DNA of 64,000 nt, taken from Ascidia mentula. Lineage: Eukaryota > Chordata > Ascidiacea > Phlebobranchia > Ascidiidae. Positions 37,044-48,300 of the stretch are shown here, one piece after another (within the stretch, counting starts at the first letter, position 1; every line of letters starts with the position of its first letter). The stretch covers positions 9,114,001-9,178,000 of the forward strand of contig OX387198.1 in the NCBI GenBank assembly GCA_947561715.1. Direction: 5' to 3'. The notes below the pieces were generated by a model. The model saw nothing but the letters and a program-made list of their open reading frames with translations, was not told the DNA's origin and made no database searches. The translations under genes were made by a program, and so were the position numbers.

Positions 37044-37694
37044 CTTCAATGTATCTGGTATTTATTCTTTCGTAAAATTGACAGGTGCACATTAAAAGGG
37101 AACCATAGTCGTATGCGATGACTAAAAGGATTGTAGGAAACGAGTTTCAAAAAAGAAAAGCAACCATAACTGACAGAGTCTCTCCCGGAGTGCAAGTATA
37201 GGCCTATTGGAAAATCCCACAATGGGGTTTACTGGCATCGTTACAAGAGTACTTGTTTGGCGGGCGCCATTGCAAATTGGTTTGATAGGATAGGCTGTGC
37301 TCGTTTGATAGGATAGGCTGTGCTCGTTAAGCTTTAAAAGCAAACATTTTAGAACCTGCCAAGCACACTTTGGTGGTGCTTTTTGGAGAGCGCGCGGCTT
37401 GTTCATGAATGTCCGACTACTTATGATTATGTTTTGTTCTCTAAGCTTGAAGACAACTGCTGAATTTTACGGACACTCTTCCAAGCTATTCGCCGGGTTG
37501 TTGTCCGAAAAGTCTGAACCGTCGGTAGGGATGCCAGCAGTGCGACTGACTGCGGAGGCGATTCTGGGCAACGACCAATAGCCGGTCATGTTTAAAACTG
37601 ATTTAATCGTATCCTCGCCTTCTTACACTTTTTTTCGCAGAATTTTATTGTACGGGAACAGCAGTTTTGGTTGAACATTGTTTAAAACGAAAGT

Positions 37695-39558
37695 TTATGA
37701 CCGGGTGAAATTAGAAACAGTTTCTTCGACATGTTCTCGCACCGTACGTTCCATAACAGCAAACATGTCGCTGCATCCCGAAACAACTGAATCCAGAATA
37801 TTTCCGATTTGGTCTTCGTGCAATCTGTACCAAAATATATCGAGTTACTGCATTAAAAAAGAACAAAGTAAACTTTGCATTTTATTTTACATCAACAACC
37901 AAATAATGCTCTGGGCCAAAGAATGAAAGCCTATTTTTTAGATTTTACCTGCCGTTAAGTTCGGAGTAAACGATTTTTTCCAGTTTTGGCATAACAGCTG
38001 CGGAAAACTCGGCACATCCAGCTGATTCTTCCACGTGGTTGATGTCGATAATCGTCTTTCCTTTTGCGACGCTCGCAGAACATGCACATACATAATCCTG
38101 TGGAAAAGAAAATTTTAGAAACAATATCAAATAGATTATGTAACAATAATCTATATGCAGCTTATACAATTTATATTATTGGCTCCACTTTGCTTATAAT
38201 ATCAAAACGTTTATAAAAAGCACAGATCTCCCACTAAAAACATGGGTTGGTTTTGGGATAAAAGCACTAAAATTATTGGTTTTGTACAGGATTGCGGTCT
38301 GGAGGTTAAGTGTATGTTAGTCTAGATGTGTGCTAGACAAAAAACAAAATTTGTCCATGACTCTTGTTGAAATTGCAAGAGATAGTTGCAAGTCAAATTG
38401 GCTTGTGCCCAGATAAAGGTTAAAATCTCAACAGTAACAAAAAAATACAACAGACCATGACCTTTGATGTAACTGCAAGGGATACCGGTAGTAATATGAC
38501 AAACAACACCCAAACACATACGCCTAACTAGATAGGTTAGCAGTGGCAGATATAGTATATCTTTAAGTTACAAACTAAGATTTACCTTCATTGCTATTCC
38601 CGCATCGATAACAGCAAGGGTAGCAGCATTTACACATGCACAGTAGTTACTGCCATCAGATTGTAGAATTTGCAAAAATATGTCTATCTGTGACCTACAT
38701 ATATACAATGGGTGATAACGTAATATTCATTCATTTATACCATTTGAAGTTTACCTTGGATATAAAGTTGTATGAATACATGACTCAAAAGTTTGTTTTA
38801 TGTGCGCTGCCATATCAAGACTCTTTCTGTCGCCACGAGGACGGTGCTTTCTCTCAGCTGAGCTGAATGATGCTTGACTGTATTCACAGTTAATAATGCA
38901 CTTTTCGTGACTGGCCTGAAACAAACGTACTGTTTTGGTCGGTGTTCAAAAACTAACCATTTTGGCCAGTGCTTTCATACGTAATAACTCTGGGGAAAGA
39001 GAGACCCTATAGGCCCTATTGAAAAAACTTACAGAAGAGTAAAAATACAATTTGAAAAAACTAAAATAAAAAATGTTTTTATGTGTGTGTTTACAACACG
39101 ACGTATAGAGTTTAACCAAAATGTCAACAATACACAAAATACTGTAATGGTTTGTAATGAAGTTACTTCGGGTTCTTTTCATTAAAAAAATACAAGCAAC
39201 AGATTACAAAAGAGTAATGTCAAACCTTGCTCCTCATGTTGGAGGAAGGCTCATGTGGTCCGTATATTGCAGCTAGAACCTAAAATAATAGACGTAATTG
39301 AAGTAAAAAAATTAAATACCCATGTGGACAACAGCAAGTGTTATCTGCAACTATACTTAAAAAAATTATCCTGCCCAAATAATAATACAAAATGTTTTCA
39401 AGGAGGCAAAATTCCACCTTTGTGTTGCCTTGTTCCACATAAGAGGAACCATCAGCTTGTGTGAATACCCCTAACCGACATCGTATTTGTCGAAGCTCAT
39501 CTGGCTTTCTTCCATCGATTCGATATCCCTGATCAGAAATAAGTTCCAGCCCAGCCAT
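37695..39558 (-). CDS. EXOSC4: exosome complex component RRP41
   Basis: Six exons (39558-39418, 39279-39226, 38915-38755, 38694-38586, 38097-37949, 37824-37695) give 247 residues, close to human EXOSC4 (245). The start MAGLELISDQGYRIDGRKPD is nearly family-identical. It continues with GVFTQADGSSYVEQGNTK, IYGPHE, RPRGDRKS, a LQSDGSNYCACVNAATLAVI core, AMKDYVCACSA, HVEESAG and a final RLHEDQIGNIL. By family it is an RNase PH-fold ring subunit of the RNA exosome in nucleus and cytoplasm; it has no catalytic activity in animals. It follows SELENOT on the same strand, with an acceptor about 20 nt before the ATG and no room for a promoter, so it is probably the second cistron of an operon. Confidence 0.95.
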
Positions 39559-39577
39559 TGTTGTGAAATGACACTAA

Positions 39578-39610
39578 CTAAAACCTAAATTTTAAAATTA
39601 TTCATTTATT
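39578..39610 (-). promoter_or_regulatory. SELENOT poly(A) signal and EXOSC4 splice acceptor
   Basis: On the minus strand AATAAA (39610-39605) is followed within about 20-30 nt by aaatttag/gttttag acceptors (AG at 39586-39585 or 39579-39578). The EXOSC4 ATG is at 39558. Such abutment of 3'-end signal and acceptor is the classic layout of a trans-spliced operon. No spliced leader is visible here, so the mechanism is inferred. Confidence 0.6.
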
Positions 39611-39732
39611 CCTTTTCATTTTGCAATACAAAACACTTCACACCAACAATAAATTACTACCAATCAAGTGTTGAGTTATGCCCAGGTAGTAAACGCACTA
39701 AACGAAACATGTCCATGTACTACCCAACAATG

Positions 39733-39788
39733 GACTCCTCAGACACATTCTGGCATTTGCCTTTCGAATGGTGTCGTCATAGTTGTTT
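39733..39788 (-). promoter_or_regulatory. SECIS element in the SELENOT 3' UTR
   Basis: On the minus strand the 5' core ATGA (39780-39777) and 3' core TGA (39741-39739) bracket a stem. GACACCATTC pairs with GAATGTGTC with one bulged C. The apical part is GAAAGGCAAATGCCA, giving the unpaired AA and a GGC/GCC mini-stem, the form 2 SECIS layout. It lies about 340 nt past the SELENOT stop. SECIS recruits SBP2 and eEFSec to read UGA as selenocysteine. Confidence 0.9.
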
Positions 39789-40120
39789 TGTTGCAGCCAT
39801 TTACCAACATAGCATATCACTCTCTTAATGGAAAATTCAACACAGTCTAGTGGGCAAATGTGTAAACAAACAGAAAAGCAGCAATTGTGTAAAAGAATAT
39901 TGAAGAGAAATAGATCAAATAAATTCACCATTTCACAAGTAGGAATATATCTTAATATTTTCAAAAGTACACATTTTCACACACAAGACATATGTATATT
40001 GGAAAACAAGACATTTTCATCAATCAACAGAAACAATACAAATTAAAACAAACAAGGGTATTTTTAGACTATGTACTTTCTAAACTCTACAACCCACCAA
40101 ATGACCAAAGGCAAAACAAG

Positions 40121-40738
40121 CTATTGCACAAACTGCTGGTTGGTGCCTATATTTTCACCCCCACTAATGTGCGAGTCGATAATTTGCATCAACTCTTCAA
40201 CATGAGGAACACGGCCAGACTGCAGCTTCGACCAAATGTTGACATCGTTTAATGAAATTTCAAAGGCACCAGTTGAAGTTAGCTGAGTTTCTATGGCATT
40301 TGTTAGGAAAAACAACATAAAACAGGAATATATCATGTTCTCTCGAGCCCACACGTAAATTTGAGGTGTTTCCATGCCAAAACGCTCAAACGGATTGATC
40401 CCAGTCAATATGCAACCGATGAGAATGAATTTGGCAAGTGAAAGAAAAGATGCAATGGCTTGGTTGATTTTTGGGGGTGGGTAGTTTCCCCCATCAATCT
40501 TGACCCCTGAGTAACGCCGCTGAATCAGTTGAGCGTATTCCTCAAAGGCCCGCTTGTACCCTCAGGATTGGCAGATGAGGAATTTAACCACGGGTACAGT
40601 AAATTGACTTTTTAGTTTTGGTACCGGTGAGTCGTCGTTGTCCATTTTGGCATTTACTTCAGTATTTTTTGAAAAGTCTCTCCATGTTATCATAACAGCA
40701 AGAATGCCAACCATGGCATACAAGCCATAGTTAGCCAT
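40121..40738 (-). CDS. SELENOT: selenoprotein T with in-frame UGA-Sec
   Basis: One exon encodes 205 residues if UGA at 40564-40562 is read as selenocysteine 59. The start MANYGLYAMVGILAVMITW is a hydrophobic signal/anchor. The redox motif is FLICQS-Sec-GY (CxxU at 56-59; CVSU in human). Downstream are ASFLSLAKFILIGCILTG, FERFGMETPQIYVWARENMI, FFLTNAIETQL, STGAFEISLNDVNIWSKL and ELMQIID, all SELENOT signatures. By family it is a thioredoxin-like oxidoreductase of the ER membrane. A form 2 SECIS in the 3' UTR confirms the reading. Upstream frame MGDSFF... starts at TTG-like codons and is not needed. It is the first gene of a tight pair with EXOSC4. Confidence 0.96.
40562..40564 (-). other. UGA selenocysteine codon
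   Basis: TGA lies between CAATCC and GGGTAC on the minus strand, exactly at the U of the SELENOT CxxU motif. The frame stays open for 146 more codons with family similarity. Confidence 0.95.
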
Positions 40739-41973
40739 TTTTGAGTATTTCAAATCACCTAAAATTACAAATACAAATGAAAATAAAATAGATTCATTTA
40801 CTAAATAAGCATGGTTAAAAAAAAAAGAATCTCCCAAGCAAAATATAATTTATCAATTTGCTTATCTGTCATTCAATATGCTTCAAAAATAAACAGCCAC
40901 AGACGGAGACAGTTTCTCCGTTCTCTATCCAATAGAACTGAGCAATAAGCTAAAATTTAAATCGTAAACATAACTTTTTACAATTACTATACTCAGCACA
41001 ACGCCGTACCTTCCCCCAAAAAACGAGATTACGCAGCATTTTGTTTCAGCAAAAGGCAGGTCACGTGATTTTTAACAAAGAATTTTACGACGTATCGAAT
41101 ATGACAACAGTGGTTTTACTTTATCGCCGTGTGGAAATTACAGGTTTCACCAAATTATTGTTTCGTCGAAGTTGTTGGTAATTGTCATATATTTATTACA
41201 TAATGAAATGCATTCCTTGAAATTTTTTTTTTAATTATCTACAAAAATACTTTTGCATCACTTCAGAATAATTAATACGAATTATTTCAAATAAAATGTT
41301 ATTTAAATTGCAAGTTGGTTAACATTCGTTTTACTTTATACTTTTTGATATTTTTTGATATTTTCAACCAATCATTGACGTAATAATGTTTTAGTTCGTG
41401 TATATTTTTGTGTTGAGTTGAAAAATAAAAAGACTACGTCACACAGAGAGCAAAGGCAGAGACAGAGCTCAAAGCACAAAGAGAGGGCTTGTGGTACAGT
41501 TAAGAGTACGTAGGTATGATACTAATATAGTTTTAATTGCTAAGTTATGCACCCAATGTTTAATTTACGTTTTTTTTTTGTATTTACAATGGCCGTGGAC
41601 CAATTAAATGTGGTGTTTACTTACAAATACTGATTTCAAAAATTTAATTATATTTGGTAATTTTTTGATTTGTAGATCATGTGAGGCCGAGGGTTTGTTT
41701 TCTAGTTTTGTCGTTTTTTATCAAAAGTATGTAAATTAGTTTCAGTAATTTGGGAGTATGAAATTTTTTTATTGTGTGCTTTAGATATTGGTGATGTAAA
41801 CCATACAGTTGTTTCTCTGGAAATTTGTTTTGCAGAAAATAACTGTTACCAAATTTGTACTATTCCTGTTACTGCAATATTGTATTATTTTTCAGTCAAC
41901 TACACTGTTTCATAAGTTTTCCTGCGAATAAACCTTAAAACAAGCATTTTTGAAGAACTGTTGTTGAAGTGTC
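40739..41973. other. shared 5' region of SELENOT and antizyme
   Basis: Two divergent genes start from this 1.2-kb interval, so it probably holds both promoters and the antizyme 5' UTR exon(s). Repeated agagacagagctcaaagc- and cacaaagagag-type purine runs occur at about 41450-41490. I see no other gene. Confidence 0.4.
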
Positions 41974-42679
41974 ATGCAAACTGAGAAATACATACCCAAT
42001 CTTATCAAGCAGCATGAAGAAAAAGAGGAAAAAGAAGGCTACTTTACTGTCCTTTCTTCCTCAGTGCCCCTCACCTCAGTATTCCACTGTAACTTCAAAA
42101 TGGCCCCCAGGCCTCAGCAGTGCTCCTGACGTCCCTAATAGGTTTATATACGCAAAATTCACACTTTATCCTTTGGGTAACAGCCTTGTTTTCAAACAGG
42201 TATTGTGTGAAAAACAGGACCGCAGAGTCCCTGCAGTTTGCCCGTGCTGTGTTGTCCAAAGATTCTGTGTGGGGAACTGGAACATGTCAAGACATTCAAC
42301 TGAAATCATTCCTCCGGCAATTAACAGAGCATGTGATGATACGATATGACTCGGTAACATGTCAAAACTTCACAGCTTTGCAATAAATTAATCTCAATTG
42401 TTTTCATTACAGCTGCAGCTTGATGATCAGCTTTTTGTCCACATTCCGCTGGAACCGTCACGTGACAGTTTTATTGAGCTCTTGGATTACGCCGAAGAAA
42501 CACTAAAAGTCCAGCAAGTGGTCGCCTGCATTGACAAGCACCACCCAGATTTCCAAAATCTTGTCAGATCATTTCACTTCATGGGTTTTGAGGCAGTATC
42601 CGCTGATCAACTGGGCAGCTATGTGCAGCCAAGTGTGGTGGCGCCGTCCATGTTCCATTTCATGGGATATGAGATCTGA
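41974..42679 (+). CDS. OAZ: ornithine decarboxylase antizyme, +1 frameshift
   Basis: Coding segments are 41974-42126, then a +1 shift over T42127, 42128-42141, 42200-42353 and 42413-42679, giving 195 residues. ORF1 (51 codons) starts MQTEKYIPNLIKQHEEK and ends QQCS at the shift site. ORF2 contains the antizyme fold: SFIELLDYAEETLKVQQVV, FRSFHFMGFEAV-like SFHFMGFEAV and MFHFMGYEI at the end. By family the protein binds ornithine decarboxylase monomers, blocks them and sends them to the proteasome, and also limits polyamine uptake. Polyamines raise frameshifting, closing the feedback loop. An intron follows 14 nt after the shift site. Confidence 0.93.
42121..42129 (+). promoter_or_regulatory. 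polyamine-responsive +1 frameshift site
   Basis: TGC-TCC-TGA ends ORF1. Skipping the T of TGA puts GAC-GTC-CCT-AAT in frame with ORF2. UCC-UGA is the site used by vertebrate OAZ genes. I did not resolve a 3' pseudoknot; the downstream stimulator would have to cross the splice junction in the mRNA. Confidence 0.92.
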
Positions 42680-43121
42680 AACGTGGACAACCAGCATTGT
42701 TGTGTCCTTGGTGATGTGTTAAAACATGTTAATATTTGTGTAAACTAAACTTGCAAAATAATTGATCATGTTTGTGTGTGTGAACAGCTAAACGTTTACT
42801 GGTGAACAACATTCGCATATTGTAAATAGTTGTGAGCCTGGTGAAATTTTCATTTGTTAGTCAATAAGTTTCTGAATTCTTTACCCAAAATGCTTGATAT
42901 ACTATATGATGCTGTTGACATTGGCTTAGTGTGATTGTAATGAAACGAGTATTTAACGTATTTTATGATAGGTCTTAATGTACATTTTTGGAGTGTTTTA
43001 TGATGAAATATACATATGTTGAGCACACCAGAGTACAAATGTGTTTTAATTGTGTGTGGTGTCTTAAATTACAGGTGTTAAGAGTATGTTAAAGCTTTGA
43101 TAGCGTTCTGGCGCTGGCTTG

Positions 43122-44827
43122 ATGGCCGCAGGCAGTAAAATTGTTCCAGTGCTTCTGGCGCTGCTATTTTTAGCCGCGTGCTGTGCTGCGAAACTTGTGC
43201 CCTTTCCGGAATGGAATTTCAACTGCCAATTGCTGAAAAGCTTGCCCATGGAGGAAAACACAGATAACTACGTACGGCAGGTGCGCGGTTGCGTTTTCTC
43301 GAAAGTTCAACCCACTCCATTATCAAATGTGCGCCTCGGTTTGGTTTCTCGCGACGCTGCGGAAGCTTGTCTCGACCTTAATTTCTCAACGGTGCTGACC
43401 AGCAACCCGTTCACGCGCTTTGCGGGGGGCAATTCGCTTTTGAACAACGTCAGCTTAGCTCACAGGTAACTCAAAAGAAGGGTTTTGTTCACTCATCTGT
43501 CGGACGTTCACTCATCTGTCGCTGTTGCAGATACGGCGGACATCAGTTCGGAGAATGGGCCGGGCAACTTGGTGACGGCCGCGCCCATTTGTTGGGAGAA
43601 TATACAAACTCGCGCGGTCAACGATGGGAACTCCAGCTCAAGGGCTCGGGGCGCACTCCCTACTCGAGACACGGTGATGGGCGCGCAGTTTTGCGCTCAT
43701 CTGTTCGCGAATTCTTGTGTAGCGAGGCGATGCATCACCTTGGAGTGCCAACCTCGCGTGCAGCAAGCCTTGTTACGTCAGATGACACTGTGCTGCGCGA
43801 TCCGCTGTACAACGGAACAGTAGTGGCTGAAAAAACTGCTGTGGTGCTCCGCCTTGCTCCTTCCTGGTTTCGCATCGGCAGCTTAGAAATCCTGGCTCGC
43901 AGCGGCGAAATTAAACTCTTAGCTAAGGTGTTGGATTTCGTCATAGAGAATCACTTCAATTCGCTGGGCGAGGCACCCAATCGATACGTTCGTTGGTTCG
44001 ATGTCGTGCAAAGCCAAACAATCGACATGGTAGTAAAGTGGATGAGTTTGGGATTTGCGCACGGTGTGTGTAATACCGATAACTTCAGCTTGCTGTCCAT
44101 CACTATCGACTATGGCCCGTTTGGCTTTGTGGACTCGTACGACCCCCTATTCGTACCTAACCTGTCTGATGACGGTGGTCGATATGCTTTGCACAACCAG
44201 CCGAACGTTGCGCTGTTCAATCTTTATAAGTTGTTTAAAGCCATTTCGCCGCTTCTCATTTCGACAGAAAAAGACGAAGTTAAAAGGATTTTGAAAACCT
44301 TCAACGAGTCGTACCAAGCAAAACTGATGGCGACGTTTCGGCGCAAACTGGGCCTTGTGGACGCGAACGAAGGCGACACAATGCTTGTTGCTGCGCTTTT
44401 GCATTTGATGAACGAAACGCGTGCGGATTTTACTATGACCTTTCGTCAGTTGGGCTCTTGGCAACTGAACGAGATCGCTGAGGTGTCAATCCCACGCCAT
44501 TTGTGGGCTTTGAGTGACCTCAGTAAACACACACTCTTTCCAAACTGGTGCTTGGCCTACTACAAGCGCATAATGGGTGCAGAGCCAGGCTTGACTGATT
44601 CCATACGCTGGACGCGTTTGAACGGAGTTAATCCCCGTTACGTGTTAAGGAACTGGATGGCGGAGTTGGCAATCCGAAAGGCCGAAAACGGCGACTTTTC
44701 GGAGGCCTGGCGCATCCACATGACCCTGCAAAGGCCGTTCGAAGAACAGGCCACTGCAGAATACAGCGGCTATGCAAGCAGGCCCCCTGTCTGGTCGCAA
44801 AAACTTCTAGTTAGTTGCTCTTCGTAG
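43122..44827 (+). CDS. SELENOO: SelO-type protein AMPylase, Cys form
   Basis: Two exons (43122-43465, 43531-44827) give 546 residues. The N-terminus MAAGSKIVPVLLALLFLAA is a signal-peptide-like helix, whereas vertebrate SelO is mitochondrial. Core motifs are YGGHQFGEWAGQLGDGRA, LKGSGRTPYSRHGDGRAVLR (Lys152), SSVREFL (Glu175), GVCNTDNFSLL (Asp298, Asn299) and ITIDYGPFGFVD (Asp308). By family SelO is a pseudokinase-fold enzyme that flips ATP and transfers AMP to Ser/Thr/Tyr of redox proteins. Vertebrate SelO ends with U-S-S; this protein ends SCSS, with Cys544 in the Sec position, encoded by TGC. The start at 43122 is the first ATG after an acceptor-like ttacag at 43070-43075. Confidence 0.95.
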
Positions 44828-47800
44828 AATAAAATGCATCGTATAATTGGAAAATTAAATGCTGCGTGTTTTGCCTTGGCAGTCTTGAGTTATACCCACA
44901 ATGTTTAGCGCTTACATGTGGACCAGGCTGTTATTTGTCAAACCTGAATTAAAACACATGCAGGATGCTATGACGCGTTTCACAATGTGAACTACAGCAG
45001 CGTGATTATGACGTAGCAGCATTTAATCACACGATTGTATACGTCAGACTTACAGCAGCAAAGCGAACCTTTCCAGTCAAAGGCTCAACGCAACATCATT
45101 TGTGTGATCGAAACAGGGTCGCAAATGCGTTCATTTATGGGTACTGTTTTTCCATTGGCATGCACGTCCTTCTTCAGGTCTTAAATAAATGTATTGGCTT
45201 TGGTCTTGTTCTATACTGTGACTTTAAACACAACTGGTAGGCTGTCGATCGATTTGCCGTAGCGTCGACCATAATGAGATTATAGCGTGTCACGGATTTC
45301 AGCGTTGTATGGGTGCCGAACAAACAAAGGGGTGTGTGCTGCATGCTGCGTTGCGTAATATCCTCTTTAGTTAACCCAATATTGCGTCCTGGGGTCAAAC
45401 AGGCAAAAGCAGGAAATTGTCTGCCTTGTTATTTTGCTTTGATATACACTCGGCGTTGGTAATGGAATAAGAGGCTATAACGACGAAAATTAATTTTCGT
45501 TGTATAAACCAAAACGTCATCAAATAGTCGTAGCACTGACATGACGTGTTACAAAGAAATTGAACACACAGCTCCAACTTTTCGTTTTGATTTTTTGCAT
45601 AAATCAGTTTCTGCTGAGGCCTTAAACAACCCCAATTCCGCTTTTGTCACATTAAAAATTGCCCTTTTTGCCACACGGGGATCAGAACCCAGATTATTTA
45701 CTTATACACCATGACTGACGTTGCAAATCGCTCGCCAACATTTGGACCGTTTTTCTTAAAAGTGAGCACTCTTCCGACATCGAGTGGTAAGAAAGTAACT
45801 GTTTTCCTAATCCGTTTGAGTGCGCTGTTGACAGTTCAAAATTCAAATTGACCCTTGGTGACGTGGCACGAGGAAAACGATTTCCGTGGAATCATACACT
45901 GTATTATCTATTTATTCGCATAACGCACAAAAAAAGTGTACAATTGTTAAACCATAAGTTACATTGTTCGGGTATAACATCATACAATATACTTCCAACC
46001 TCCTGGCACAGCTGCACCTGACAGCTGTTTTTTTTCCTTTTTATTTGCAACACAAAAGAGCATGTTCATTTGTTATGGATCAATATGTTAATTCGGTCCG
46101 AGCAAAAAAAGCATGCAGTATATACCAGGTCACATGGAGTTTTGTGTTCCGGTAAATTGTACTCGGCAGCACGTATATACCGTGAGCATAGATACTGCGT
46201 TGCGAATATGCCACATATACATATATGCACTTCGTTGTTTTCGAAAGTCTTCGTGGTCTTATCTGACGTCGTTTGGTTTCACGGTGCAGTGAACTTTCAC
46301 GGTCCCTCCTGCGTAAATGTGCACGCTTGACCGGCGATGTGTCGCATTTACGTGAAACGTCGCGTGCCCGACGACGCCCGAACCCTGTGGAACAAACAAC
46401 AGACCTTAGCAAAATTGGCAGCTTAGGGCTCGCTTGAACATAATCATCTTGTGTTGACAGAAAGGAGACAATATGGGTCTGGAGGCGGCGTTTTCTTCGA
46501 CTGACTCTGAAAGTATGTTTCGCTCAGGCAAGTTTAGATCTGCTGATCGGCGAGGATGATGAGTGCAGGTGCCGGAAAAAAGCAGTGAGACAATTGAGCC
46601 CATGATCCTTGGCCCTTTGCAAAATTCACTTGCTATAAAGCGATTTTAGGTTTACCACTTTAAATCGTCGCGCTAAGTGTTTTTCCATCTGCGGGTTTGC
46701 ATCTCTTTCCATACGGTCGGGTTTTTGCTTGTGTGAGTTGGATTTGTTAATCATTACATTGCGAGTGATTTCCGGCTAAAAACAGATTCAACATTCCAAC
46801 TTTTGCGTCAGTTGACATGCAAGCGAAGTTGTTTAATCAACAGTGCAGCAGGGTTGAGGCATGTATCATCGTCACGCAGGCCATATTTATTGCATAATTC
46901 ATAAGGGAAAAGAGCTTATCTATATGCTGTAAAATAATTTGCCTCACTGGGCTCCACCAGGCATTCTCAGACGATTAAGTTGATCGACCGAATGTTTCAA
47001 TTACGCAGTACAGCAGGCCCCGAACTAGGCATAAAACTTTACGATTAGGGCGTTTAATTGCCATGTGCGGATTAACATTCGCTTTGGGGTCGATATACGA
47101 CTCAGTACATAAGCGCATGTGTGTACTGGGTGTTTGTCGGCCAAACACAGCAAGTTGGCATTGAAAAGAATAGGCGGAAAATCAGAAGTTCACCGGCTTC
47201 TTCTTTTACAGCCCACCACAAGGTGAGCAGGGACAATTAAATAACTGCATCGCCCCAAGGTTCGAGAACACCGTGCGAAAAGAACGTGCAAAGAGGTGTT
47301 ATCTCATCGCCGGCAGATCAACGGTCGAAAATGGCGCGAGTTGTTTTCTTATCCTTTCAGTTGTTGACACAGCGCTTGTGGTCGAAAAGTACAAGTCCAC
47401 TTCACGTAGAGGAGGTCTACCGCGTAGTTATACAGGATTTAGCATGTGTGGAAGGTAGCACGAGGGCAGGAACAGTCGTATTGAACCTACTTTTACGATG
47501 GTTACTTAATCTTTAGGCAAAGCATTTTTAACTGTTATAACTTTTGTATTAGACTTCGTTATATTAATGTTTTTATGCCAAACGCAAAGTTCGTAGGAAA
47601 CGAACGACATAAAATAGCAAAGGTTTGACCATAGGAAATGCCCTACCGTCGGTTTTGAGGTCCTAATTTCTTCAGTTTGAAAACGATGTGATTTATTACA
47701 TGTAAGCGCTAAAGCGGTTGGGTCGGAGGTTAAAGCTCCTAAACTATTAACATGGCAATCAACTAGACTGTTGCCAACGACGCGACAAAATGCCATACAA

Positions 47801-48300
47801 TTGCCCATAAAGTAACTTTTATGTACCTCGTGTGTTGCATTACTAAGTTGACAACAGTTTGCGACTGCCACAAACTTAAGGAGCACTGGCGCATAAGCAA
47901 GTGTATATGACGTTGGGCGGCAAGCCTGCTGTATGATGTAAACAAACAATTTAACAAACAGGATAAAGGAATTTGAGACGATAACATGGTAACTTGCTAA
48001 GTTATATGTGGTTGGATGTTTCAGTTATTGAGATATACCACTGGTCAACGACTGGTCAATAAAGGCAGCGGAAGAACGTCGCTTTTGTAAACAGCAATTA
48101 GCAAAGTAAACACTTGCAGAGTGTCGGTTTCTTCGCTGAAACAGGCGTTCGGGGGGTTGTTGGAACAAATCGGATTAATCACTAGGGTAACGTCGTGCGC
48201 GTGGCGCTACTTGCAGGCGACGCCTCATGTATAAATATTGTATTCCCACCCAGAGTGTTTGTAGGGCGGCGACGTTTTAAAACACCTGCCTTAGGGAAAT
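44828..48300. other. intergenic region, no gene found
   Basis: About 3.5 kb after SELENOO. I see short frames on both strands without family resemblance and no exon chain. The 45.0-45.4 and 47.1-48.0 kb parts contain no repeat I can place elsewhere. Part of the 3' end probably holds the promoter of the next plus-strand gene. Confidence 0.4.

Noticed and set aside
40562..40837. 91-residue frame ending at TGA, as a separate gene or a pseudogene break
   Set aside because: The TGA is the Sec codon of SELENOT; the frame continues with family similarity and a SECIS is present.
42120..42129. Stop codon in antizyme as a disabling mutation
   Set aside because: UCC-UGA is the conserved +1 frameshift site of the family, and ORF2 lies in the +1 frame.
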